The notes under the pieces are model-generated. The model made no database searches. It was not told the origin of the DNA and saw nothing but the letters and a program-made list of their open reading frames with translations. From Chitinophaga sp. Cy-1792 (GTDB lineage: Bacteria > Bacteroidota > Bacteroidia > Chitinophagales > Chitinophagaceae), in NCBI RefSeq assembly GCF_011752935.1, contig NZ_VWWO01000002.1, positions 1,550,001 to 1,614,000 of the forward strand: 64,000 nt of DNA, given 5' to 3'. Shown here piece by piece: positions 9,802-17,977 of the stretch. Both the position numbers and the translations under genes were made by a program. Each line of letters begins with the position of its first letter. The stretch's first letter is position 1.

Positions 9802-9939
9802 AAAGTGATGTTTAGGAAGTTAGGAGTCAGGGGATAAAGCGATGTTAGTCTGTAGCAACACGTGGCTGCCGTGTACCAGTCTGTAGTTTTTTCCATAATG
9901 TGGTTTTTAACGTGATTAGATATTGGTGCGGTTTTTTTG

Positions 9940-9953
9940 TGCAAACGATTGCA
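9940..9953. promoter_or_regulatory. LacI-family operator-like site
   Basis: TGCAAACGATTGCA is a 14-bp palindrome with one mismatch around a central CG, the layout typical of LacI/GalR-family operators. It lies 139 bp upstream of the susC start. No LacI-type regulator is encoded in the window, so the regulator would act from elsewhere. Confidence 0.5.
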
Positions 9954-10229
9954 TTTTTATTGAAAAAAAACGACCCTGCAAATCGATAACTGATAGTTTA
10001 TTCATCAGGCTATCACATGGTTTTCTCTCTGTTCATCGGGTAATATTTATCCAGTATACTTTTCAATAACGTGCTTGTTTGGTTGAGCATGTACAGCAAT
10101 AGTTGATAATGCGTGCCCTGTGTTACAGCAGCATTGGCCGGATAATAATTTTTTGGTTGCATGATCGGCCTGCATGTTTTTCAGGACAGTAACAGGAAGT
10201 TACAGTATATATAATATCGACTGAAGCAA

Positions 10230-10249
10230 ATTTTATCGACTGATAAAAT
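10230..10249. promoter_or_regulatory. Perfect 8-bp inverted repeat with overlapping direct repeats
   Basis: ATTTTATC-gact-GATAAAAT is a perfect palindrome. Its left arm overlaps the second of two TATCGACTGA direct repeats set 19 bp apart (10215 and 10234). This could be a regulator site or a weak hairpin terminator for the NTF2-like gene. It is too AT-rich to decide. Confidence 0.35.
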
Positions 10250-10333
10250 ACTATCAGTAAAAGATTAATTTATATGCAGATAGCGATGGTTAGCGACTAC
10301 AATTGTGTCGCAGGAGAGAGATAACAAGTTGTA

Positions 10334-10807
10334 TTATCTGGCAGGGGCTTCCTGTGCAATCTCACGTAAGGTAAGCCAGCCGGTAGGACTGTTTTTGTCC
10401 TGTATGTAGATGACCATAGACCGGCCTCTGGCGATAGTTGGCGTACCACCGTTTTTAGGTGTTGTCTTAATAGAGAAGATAACGGTTTGTATGGCGATGT
10501 TCCCGGCAAAGGTGGTGTTTTCTACGGTGTTTTCAATAAAAGAAACAGCAGCATTCCGGAACCAGTCTGCCGCACCTTTTTCTACGGCAGCCCTCCCGGT
10601 TATTACATTATTGCCACCGAAATATTTTATTACATCCGGACTATGCAATCGCCCGATCATGGCTGCATCCCCTTTTTCAAAAGCTTCCCGGATGGCTGCA
10701 GTGGCCTTCTCCAGCGACTGACGCAAGGCGATCGTGTCTGTACTGGTCTGTGAATAAACAATAGTGGTGGAAAGAATGAAAAAGAGTGAAAGCAGGAGCG
10801 TCTTCAT
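10334..10807 (-). CDS. Secreted nuclear transport factor 2-like (SnoaL/DUF4440) protein
   Basis: A 157-residue protein with a signal peptide (MKTLLLSLFFILSTTIVYSQ). The rest has the DUF4440/SnoaL-like layout: LEKATAAIREAFEKGDAAMI, then HSPDVIKYFGGNNVITGRAAVEK, a central strand set, and TGWLTLREIAQE at the end. This cone-shaped fold binds small ligands or catalyses diverse reactions, and no catalytic residue is diagnostic here. It lies alone between panB (divergent) and the susC regulatory region. Confidence 0.85.
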   Translation of the reverse strand: MKTLLLSLFFILSTTIVYSQTSTDTIALRQSLEKATAAIREAFEKGDAAMIGRLHSPDVIKYFGGNNVITGRAAVEKGAADWFRNAAVSFIENTVENTTFAGNIAIQTVIFSIKTTPKNGGTPTIARGRSMVIYIQDKNSPTGWLTLREIAQEAPAR

Positions 10808-11026
10808 ACCAGTAAATTTTTAAATGATAAAACTGCAGCAGACAAATGATGAATAGAAGTTACAAATATTATCGATGGGACTTCACTGTTTTTTCCGGGA
10901 ATATGTTCGTTATTTCCTAATAATAAGTATATTTTCAGTTGAATGGTAAAATGGAAATGGTTTCACCTACTGAAGCGCTCATATTACCAGTGCTGATTGC
11001 TGTTTGTCATAAATAAAAAATATTTT

Positions 11027-11842
11027 ATGTCGCAACATAAAGACATCAAGCGAACCAATATTCAGACATTACAGGCCATGAAGGTCAAAGGCGAAAAAAT
11101 TGCCATGCTCACGACCTATGACTACACGATGGCTACCATCCTTGATCAGGCCGGCGTTGATATACTGCTGGTGGGAGATTCTGCAGCCAATGTGATGGCG
11201 GGCTATGAATCTACGCTGCCGATAACATTAGAACATATGATCTACCATGCGCAATGTGTGGTAAGGGGTGCGAAGCAGGCATTCATACTGGTAGACCTGC
11301 CCTTTGGTACCTATCAGGGAAATCCCAGGGATGCACTCAGTGCAGCCATCCGCGTAATGAAAGAAAGTGGCGCTCAGGGAATAAAAGTAGAAGGTGGTGC
11401 AGAAATCATCGACTCTGTGAAGGCTATTCTTAGTGCCGGAATACCTGTTATGGGCCACCTCGGGCTTACACCACAGTCGATCAATCAGCTCGGAGGCTAC
11501 GGCCTGCAAGGAAAAAGCGAAGCGGAGGCAAACAAACTGCTGGAAGATGCTACACTTCTCCAGGAAGCCGGCTGCTTTTCCGTACTGCTGGAAAAAATAC
11601 CCGCTGCACTGGGAAAGAAAATATCTGAAAGTCTGCATATACCAACCATCAGTATAGGTGCAGGAAAATACTGTGATGGACAAGTACTGGTAGTACAGGA
11701 TATGATGGGCATGAATAAAGGCTTTAAGCCAAAATTCCTGCGTGAATATGCCAATCTTTTCGAGGTGATGACCGGCGCTGTGCAACAATATATTTCCGAT
11801 GTGAAAGACAATTCCTACCCTGCAAGCCATGAGCAATATTAG
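11027..11842 (+). CDS. panB: 3-methyl-2-oxobutanoate hydroxymethyltransferase
   Basis: PanB transfers a hydroxymethyl group from 5,10-methylenetetrahydrofolate to alpha-ketoisovalerate, giving ketopantoate, the first committed step of pantothenate and CoA synthesis. Family signatures are clear: KIAMLTTYDYTMATILDQAG, ILLVGDSAANVMAGYESTLP (Mg-binding Asp), VDLPFGTYQGNP, KVEGGAEI and GHLGLTPQSINQLGGYGLQG. I chose ATG 11027 (MSQHKDIK), giving 271 residues, which is normal for the family. The in-frame ATG at 10997 would add a non-homologous 10-residue leader. No other pan gene is adjacent. Confidence 0.96.
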   Translation: MSQHKDIKRTNIQTLQAMKVKGEKIAMLTTYDYTMATILDQAGVDILLVGDSAANVMAGYESTLPITLEHMIYHAQCVVRGAKQAFILVDLPFGTYQGNPRDALSAAIRVMKESGAQGIKVEGGAEIIDSVKAILSAGIPVMGHLGLTPQSINQLGGYGLQGKSEAEANKLLEDATLLQEAGCFSVLLEKIPAALGKKISESLHIPTISIGAGKYCDGQVLVVQDMMGMNKGFKPKFLREYANLFEVMTGAVQQYISDVKDNSYPASHEQY

Positions 11843-11896
11843 AGCATGGCTTAACCAGGTTTCCATATTGCAGGTTGCATATAAAAGGAATCGAAC

Positions 11897-11904
11897 TATA
11901 TTTG
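11897..11904 (+). promoter_or_regulatory. Bacteroidota -7 box 4 nt before a start codon
   Basis: TATATTTG matches TAnnTTTG exactly, with a TTG about 19 bp upstream. The ATG of the DUF6660 gene begins only 4 nt after the box, so transcription would start at or next to the start codon and give a leaderless or near-leaderless mRNA. Confidence 0.6.
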
Positions 11905-11908
11905 CGCC

Positions 11909-12232
11909 ATGAAATGGCTGCTGTTTTTATGCTCCATATATATCGTAATGCTTTCCGCAGTGCCATGCAGCGGAGACGACGACTGCTGCCAGGCGTATAG
12001 CACCGGAATCGCAGACCATCAGCAACCAGCCAGAAATGATAACCATCATAAACCGGAACTTCCCTGCAGTCCGTTTTTTTCATGTAATACCTGCCACGGT
12101 GGTATTGTTCCGGAAATCACGATAGCGGAACCCTCCGCTATTCCACTTGCCGGCTATATCTACAACGACTATACGTTTCCATTACTTCCTGAATTCGCTG
12201 CCGCTGTCTGGCAACCTCCCCAGCTTTCCTGA
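11909..12232 (+). CDS. DUF6660-like small Cys/His-rich exported protein
   Basis: A 107-residue protein with a hydrophobic leader (MKWLLFLCSIYIVMLSAVPC) followed by an acidic, Cys- and His-rich segment (CSGDDDCCQ, DNHHKPELPCSPFFSCNTCHG). The size, PCSGDDDCC motif and position immediately upstream of a TonB receptor match DUF6660, a Bacteroidota family usually found beside outer-membrane metal receptors. Metal binding is inferred from composition and neighbour. The gap to the receptor is 76 nt, so cotranscription is likely. Confidence 0.75.
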   Translation: MKWLLFLCSIYIVMLSAVPCSGDDDCCQAYSTGIADHQQPARNDNHHKPELPCSPFFSCNTCHGGIVPEITIAEPSAIPLAGYIYNDYTFPLLPEFAAAVWQPPQLS

Positions 12233-12308
12233 TAGTTCCCCATTCTCTAACTATACCATGCTGTCAGCATGGTGTACCGCTATTTATTGAATTATCATCA
12301 ACAGCAAC

Positions 12309-14480
12309 ATGTTTAAGTACCTTAGCATAGTATTACTACTGGGCTTTGCGCAGCCTTGCCTGGCGCAGCATAAGTTCACGGCCATTATCAAAGACGCAGA
12401 CAATAAAATGCCCCTGCCCGGAGCCACGGCAAAACTGAACGGCACCAAATATGGCAGCACAGCAGATCATAACGGACAGGTAACTATTACGGATATATCC
12501 AATGGCCGCCATGTCCTTACCTTCACCTACCTGGGCTACCAATCCCGGCAGGATACTTTTTCCTTTCCATTATCCGCAGATACGATCATCATCTACCTGG
12601 AGCATGCCGGGGAAGAAATAGACGAAGTGGTCATCTCCTCTACCCGCAGCACCCGTAGCTTTCGGGATATTCCTACCCGTGTCGAATTCATCGCGGGGGA
12701 AGAACTGGAAGAAAAAGGAAATATGAAACCGGGTGATATCCGCATGATGCTTAATGAAAGTACTGGTATCCAAACACAGCAGGTATCTGCCACCTCCGCC
12801 AACGCCAGTATCCGCATACAAGGCCTTGATGGCAGATATACACAAATCCTCAAAGACGGGTTACCGCTTTATGCAGGGTATTCCGGCGGGCTCGGACTAC
12901 TCCAGACACCTCCGCTCGACCTCAAACAGGTAGAAGTAATTAAAGGCGCATCCTCTACGTTGTATGGTGGTGGCGCCATAGCCGGACTAGTGAACCTGAT
13001 TTCCAAAACGCCCACTACAGAAAGAGATGTACGCTTCCTGATGAATGGCACTTCCGCCGGTGGACTGGACCTGAGCGGCTTCTACGGGCAACGATTCGGA
13101 AAAGCTGGTCTGACGGTTTTCGCCTCGCGTAACAGCAACGCTGCCTATGATCCGTCCAATACAGGTTTTACGGCTATACCTAAGTTTGAACGTTATGTGG
13201 TCAACCCGAAACTCTTTCTCTATTTTAATCCCAAAACAAAGCTCAGTCTGGGTGTAAACTATACCACCGAAGGCAGAACCGGCGGAGATATATTGTATGT
13301 CAAAGGCCATGGCGACAGCACCCACAGCTATTTTGAAAAGAATAACAGTAAGCGGTTTTCGACACAGTTGTCGTTCGATCATACATTCAGCGAGGGGAGT
13401 AGTCTCACGGTCAAAAATGCCGTCAGCAGCTTCAGCCGGACCATAGCCATCCCCGGATATGTGTTCGACGGTCAGCAGTTGTCGTCCTATACTGAAATGG
13501 CGTATAGCCACCAACGTGAACGCACCGGCTGGGTAGCCGGTCTGAACGTATATACAGATAACTTCAGAGAGCATCCTACAGACACTTTTCCGAAACGCAA
13601 CTACGATCAGCGTACGCTGGGTGCCTTTATTCAGAATACCTGGAAGGCAAATGAATGGCTGCAACTGGAAACAGGCCTGCGAAGTGATTATGTCATAGAT
13701 TACGGACTGCTGCTACTGCCGCGCATCGCCGCCATGTTCAAACTAACGCCGGCGTTTACATCGCGTATATCCGGTGGGTTAGGCTATAAAACACCAACGA
13801 TATTTACGGAAGAAACAGAGCGGATCAATTATCAATCTGTTTTGCCTGTCAGCACGAAATTCAATCGGCCGGAAAGGTCTTATGGTGCTAACTTTGACTT
13901 GAATTACAAAACAGGTTTTTTTGATGATAAATTGAGTTTTAGCGTTAACCAGCTCTTTTTTTATACCCATATCAACCATCCGCTACTATTACATTCTTTG
14001 TCTGATAATCTTTACAGACTTGAAAATGCTACTGGCTTTATGGATACAAAAGGTTGGGAAACAAATGTCAGATTGGGCTACGGTGACTTCAAGCTCTATA
14101 TCGGTTATACCTATACTGATGCCCGCCTGAACGAGCATGGCATTACCCGGGAAAACCCGCTCACACCGCGTCACCGCCTCAATAATGTGCTGATGTACGA
14201 AAAAGAAGAACGCTGGAAACTGGGACTGGAAGCATATTATTACAGCAAGCAACAGCTGACGGATGGTACCACCGGGAAATCTTATTGGATTTGTGGTTTC
14301 ATGGCCGAAAGGTTATGGGAGAAATTTTCCCTGTTCGTGAACTTCGAGAACTGCCTGGATACCCGTCAAACCCGCTTTGACAGCATTTATACGGGTACTG
14401 TCACCCATCCGGTTTTCAGGGATATCTATGCGCCGCTGGATGGCTTTGTCGTCAATGGAGGATTGAAATTAAAATTGTAA
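12309..14480 (+). CDS. TonB-dependent receptor with carboxypeptidase-regulatory-like domain
   Basis: A 723-residue outer membrane receptor. It has a signal peptide ending near AQHKFTA, an N-terminal CarboxypepD_reg-like domain (KMPLPGATAKLNGTKYGSTAD), a plug (DIPTRVEFIAGEELEEKG, IRIQGLDGRYTQILKDGLPL, GASSTLYGGGAIAGLVNLIS) and a 22-strand-type barrel. The length and plug resemble siderophore or metal receptors (FecA/CirA-like) rather than SusC, and no SusD follows. With the metal-binding-like DUF6660 protein upstream, uptake of a metal or metal complex such as copper or iron is the best inference. Confidence 0.92.
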   Translation: MFKYLSIVLLLGFAQPCLAQHKFTAIIKDADNKMPLPGATAKLNGTKYGSTADHNGQVTITDISNGRHVLTFTYLGYQSRQDTFSFPLSADTIIIYLEHAGEEIDEVVISSTRSTRSFRDIPTRVEFIAGEELEEKGNMKPGDIRMMLNESTGIQTQQVSATSANASIRIQGLDGRYTQILKDGLPLYAGYSGGLGLLQTPPLDLKQVEVIKGASSTLYGGGAIAGLVNLISKTPTTERDVRFLMNGTSAGGLDLSGFYGQRFGKAGLTVFASRNSNAAYDPSNTGFTAIPKFERYVVNPKLFLYFNPKTKLSLGVNYTTEGRTGGDILYVKGHGDSTHSYFEKNNSKRFSTQLSFDHTFSEGSSLTVKNAVSSFSRTIAIPGYVFDGQQLSSYTEMAYSHQRERTGWVAGLNVYTDNFREHPTDTFPKRNYDQRTLGAFIQNTWKANEWLQLETGLRSDYVIDYGLLLLPRIAAMFKLTPAFTSRISGGLGYKTPTIFTEETERINYQSVLPVSTKFNRPERSYGANFDLNYKTGFFDDKLSFSVNQLFFYTHINHPLLLHSLSDNLYRLENATGFMDTKGWETNVRLGYGDFKLYIGYTYTDARLNEHGITRENPLTPRHRLNNVLMYEKEERWKLGLEAYYYSKQQLTDGTTGKSYWICGFMAERLWEKFSLFVNFENCLDTRQTRFDSIYTGTVTHPVFRDIYAPLDGFVVNGGLKLKL

Positions 14481-14499
14481 ATACAATTTATACCAGTAA

Positions 14500-14534
14500 A
14501 GAAAAGGGAAATGCGGTCCGCATTTCCCTTTTCT
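14500..14534. terminator. Bidirectional terminator between convergent genes
   Basis: Positions 14500-14516 are the perfect reverse complement of 14518-14534, with A-rich and T-rich outer ends (agaaaaggg/ccctttttct-type), giving U-tracts on both strands. It sits in the 56-nt gap between the stops of the TonB receptor (+) and the AsmA-like gene (-). Confidence 0.9.
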
Positions 14535-14536
14535 GT

Positions 14537-17500
14537 TTATTCTTCAGTATCTTCTGTTTCTTCCAGCTGATCTTTATCGCTGCCCCGCTTCAGCTTCACA
14601 ACCGGCTTGCTTTGTGTGCCGGTTACATTGAACGGAATTCCCAGGATGCCCAGTGGCGGCAGTCCCAGTCTGCCTTTCATGTTTATTCTCCCATCCATGC
14701 TTACCTGTCCTTCGAACCGTGGGCGGAAACCTGCTATACGCAGTTTCGTCCGCTCTACGGTAATGATATTATTGTTGATGGTAGTTTTGATTTCTACTTT
14801 GGAAAGATCCGGGTCTTTCACTTCAGATTTACCGGTAGACTGACTTACGGCATTCAGCATTTTAAAGCCTTTGAGTTTTATTTTCTTCAGCGACAACACG
14901 CCGCCGCCCTTCAGGGAAGGATAGATGGGGTTCATATTGCCATCCAGCTTACCACTGAGCTGGTAATCCAGTCCTACGATACCACTGGCGCTACCGGCAG
15001 AACTGGCGATGTCATGAAATATTTTTATCTCGTTGTAAGCTCTTCTGATATCAAATTCCTTTGCGGTGATATGATAATCGAAAGCTGCGCGTTGTGGCTG
15101 TATGCAGGTGTAGGTGGCATCCATTTCCACCGGTGCACCGATGATGACAAACCCGGTTTTGTTGAGCGCTACCTTGCCACTGTCCAGTACCAGCTGTCCG
15201 TGGAAGCTATCTATGTTCATGCCTTTGAACTGGATTTTACCTGCTGCGGCGTTGAGGGTAAGCGCCAGATTGGTAGGAAGCATGATCACGCCGGAAGCAG
15301 CAGGAGCAGCTTTTGCAGGCCCGGCTGGGGTAGCGGCGGCGTTGGTCATCAGCTCATCTGCCAGTATATAATTGCTTTTAAAGTCAAAATTACCATGTAG
15401 TGTCTGATTTTTTGCGGTCATATAGCCGATCACGTTACTGAGGTAACCATTCATGGTAAGTTTGGATTTACCATAATTAGCCACGAAGGTATCGAACCAC
15501 ATCTTGTCCTGGTCGAAACGGAAAATCCCGCTGCTGATAAGGAAAGGCAATGGGAAGAGGTCTGTTTTCAGGTTGATATCCCTGACCACCATGGTGCCCC
15601 GGTTATTCAGTTTATTGTATCTGCCGGCGGTGGCATCGGCCTGGGTGCCGCTAAGGGCCAGGTTGGTTTTAATGAAGCCTTCCAGGTCGTAACCTTGAAT
15701 GGCAAAGACTTTATACAGTGCACCGAGGTTGATGGTGCCGTTGGAGGTAATGTTGTAGCGGATGTCGTCGAAGTTGCTGAGGTCCGCTTTCAGCACGAAT
15801 GGCTGGTCTTCAAACTCAAAGGCAACGGGCTTCAGGTCTACCTTCATGGAACGCATGGTACCGGTAGTATTGGTAACGGTGGCGTCTATATTAATTTTTC
15901 TGATGGGGTGCGGATAGTATTTCGTTTGCACGGTGCCGTCATCCATGGTAAGTTTGGCGGTGGTAACGGGAAACAGCCGCTTTGCAGGTACATAGCTGCC
16001 TTTGGTGTTGATGTCGAGGTGTAAGGCGCCGGTGACGTCCAGGCTATCCATCGGATAGAATTGCTTCAGGTCATGCAATTGCAGTACAGATGCCAGTTGT
16101 GCATCGATGACAGGTGCCTGGGCATTGGTAAACCGGAAATAGCCTTTGATATAATTGCTTAACAGATCAGCATTGATATCTTCAATATTGAAATGTGTAT
16201 GTGCGTAGTTGTTATCCGGGCAGCTGGCCGCTACTTTGAAGCTGATGTTTTTTAGTCCTTCGGGAAGGGAAGCGAATTTGAAGTAACCATCCCTGTAGCT
16301 GGCGTCGAGGTTGAAGGCAGGAATGCTGCTGATAATGGTATCCGGACGCTGTTTGGAGCCACGGTCTATGATGCGGGTGGCATACAGGCCATCTGCCAGC
16401 AGGTGTGCCTGCAACCGGCCTTTCAGGTCGAAAGATTTCCAGCCCATCGCCTTGCTCCATTTTTCAAGATCAATGTCGGTATTCAGTTTAACATGGATGT
16501 CTGGCGTTTTCAGCCCTTTTACTTTTATCACAGAGCTGAAATAGTCTTTATCTATGTTAAAGAAGATAGAGTCTACATTAACATATAAACTATCTGTATT
16601 CAGCTGTGCCAGCCTCGATTGGAAATTGAGGAAGAGATTTTTAACAGGAGCTGGTGCTTTCGGATTGCTGATGCTGCCGTCGCGTACCTGCATGTTGAAG
16701 GTAAGATCGGGCATGGTATTGGTTTCGGCGACGTACTCACCAATCAGGCTTGCGTTGAGGTCTGCGGTGCCTTCAATATTGGTATGTTGCATCCAGGTCA
16801 GGTATTCCGGTGGTAATGCACCAAAAATTGCATGCAGGCTTGATTCCCTGGAATTCAGACGGAAGTCCATCTTGTAGCCGTTTTTCATGAAGGCAAAAGC
16901 GCCTTTCAATGCTACCGGCAGCTCATTGATCTTCAGATCATTTCTCTCAAAAACAAAATCAAGGGAATTGGTATTAATCTTTGTAATCAGTTCCCCGTTA
17001 AGCTTCTTGGAAAAAATATAGGAAGTATTATTATAAGAGAAGTCCAATGATCCGATATCGATTTTTGAATAGAGATCAAAGATGGCTTTGCTGAGATCGC
17101 CCTTACCGAGATAGTTTACTTCCTTTGCCTGTACGTACATCGGTAGCGACTGATCATCGTAAATCAGGTGACAATGTTCTATCTGAATGCGCTCTATTTT
17201 CATGGAAGCACTGCCACTGTCTGGCTTACTGGACGTGGAGGCAGGGGCAGACTTGTATACGTTATAGTTGGGATGCCCCGCCGAATCCACCATGATATGG
17301 ATTTTACCGTTGGTCAGGTAGATTTCATCGATGGTGATGGCATCTGAAAAAATACTTTTAAGATTAACGCCTAATGCTACTTCATTGGCTGCTACCAGCG
17401 TGTCCTGCTGGAAAGGCGCACCCCCTTTCAGACTGAAATCATACAGCGTAAGCGTAAGCGAAGGAAAATGCTGGAAGAACGATAACCTGGCCTTTGAAAA

Positions 17501-17677
17501 ATTCAGATCTCCTGTAATACTGTTATTGGTCCAGTTCTTGATTTTGCTGGCCACCGCGCCAGGAAACAGGATGGGGAGCAGAAACAATAACGCAATAATA
17601 CCAGCTAAAGATATGGAGGTTATTTTTAATGTTTTTAATGCAGCTTTTTTAATGAAGGCATTATGCATAACAATCAT
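14537..17677 (-). CDS. AsmA-like (AsmA/TamB-type) inner membrane-anchored protein
   Basis: A 1046-residue protein with an N-terminal transmembrane anchor (TLKITSISLAGIIALLFLLPILFPG) and AsmA-type repeats of short beta-strands: SKIKNWTNNSITGDLNFSKA near the N-terminus and GQVSMDGRINMKGRLGLPPL near the C-terminus. Such proteins span the periplasm and are linked to phospholipid transport or outer membrane assembly; function here is inferred from the fold class. The tail is highly charged (KLKRGSDKDQLEETEDTEE). Translation may start at the internal ATG at 17668 (MHNAF). It appears monocistronic. Confidence 0.88.
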   Translation of the reverse strand: MIVMHNAFIKKAALKTLKITSISLAGIIALLFLLPILFPGAVASKIKNWTNNSITGDLNFSKARLSFFQHFPSLTLTLYDFSLKGGAPFQQDTLVAANEVALGVNLKSIFSDAITIDEIYLTNGKIHIMVDSAGHPNYNVYKSAPASTSSKPDSGSASMKIERIQIEHCHLIYDDQSLPMYVQAKEVNYLGKGDLSKAIFDLYSKIDIGSLDFSYNNTSYIFSKKLNGELITKINTNSLDFVFERNDLKINELPVALKGAFAFMKNGYKMDFRLNSRESSLHAIFGALPPEYLTWMQHTNIEGTADLNASLIGEYVAETNTMPDLTFNMQVRDGSISNPKAPAPVKNLFLNFQSRLAQLNTDSLYVNVDSIFFNIDKDYFSSVIKVKGLKTPDIHVKLNTDIDLEKWSKAMGWKSFDLKGRLQAHLLADGLYATRIIDRGSKQRPDTIISSIPAFNLDASYRDGYFKFASLPEGLKNISFKVAASCPDNNYAHTHFNIEDINADLLSNYIKGYFRFTNAQAPVIDAQLASVLQLHDLKQFYPMDSLDVTGALHLDINTKGSYVPAKRLFPVTTAKLTMDDGTVQTKYYPHPIRKINIDATVTNTTGTMRSMKVDLKPVAFEFEDQPFVLKADLSNFDDIRYNITSNGTINLGALYKVFAIQGYDLEGFIKTNLALSGTQADATAGRYNKLNNRGTMVVRDINLKTDLFPLPFLISSGIFRFDQDKMWFDTFVANYGKSKLTMNGYLSNVIGYMTAKNQTLHGNFDFKSNYILADELMTNAAATPAGPAKAAPAASGVIMLPTNLALTLNAAAGKIQFKGMNIDSFHGQLVLDSGKVALNKTGFVIIGAPVEMDATYTCIQPQRAAFDYHITAKEFDIRRAYNEIKIFHDIASSAGSASGIVGLDYQLSGKLDGNMNPIYPSLKGGGVLSLKKIKLKGFKMLNAVSQSTGKSEVKDPDLSKVEIKTTINNNIITVERTKLRIAGFRPRFEGQVSMDGRINMKGRLGLPPLGILGIPFNVTGTQSKPVVKLKRGSDKDQLEETEDTEE

Positions 17678-17977
17678 GTATATATTAAATCGGTACCGGC
17701 ATAAGCCCTGTAGCAGGGTGTTTCAAACGCCAGGTATTTTATTATGGTTACCCGGCGAAGGTAATTCTTTTTTCGGTGCGACTGTTGCGGTGAGGGAAGG
17801 TTAGGATGGTTATCGTATTGTTATTGGAGGTGGCCGCATCATGCCTGACCACCTGGAAAATGCTGAATTCATTATCTTTACAGACAATCTGCGTTTAAAT
17901 CCTGTCGTATAAATGCAGGAAAAAGTTAACTGTAAAGTGCTATCTGCCTATATTATTTATTATTTAAATCAACCCTA
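17678..17977. other. Intergenic region between divergent AsmA-like and helicase genes
   Basis: 300 bp with no gene that I can support. It should carry both divergent promoters, but I find no exact TAnnTTTG box. Confidence 0.5.

Larger units (their letters stand above)
9802..10333. other. 532-bp intergenic regulatory region upstream of susC
   Basis: No gene is evident on either strand. It holds the promoter side of the minus-strand susC gene, a LacI-type operator (9940-9953), direct repeats of TATCGACTGA (10215-10224 and 10234-10243) and a perfect 8+4+8 palindrome (10230-10249). Confidence 0.7.

Noticed and set aside
12987..13664. 225-codon minus-strand frame
   Set aside because: It is antisense to the TonB receptor, which has full family motifs.
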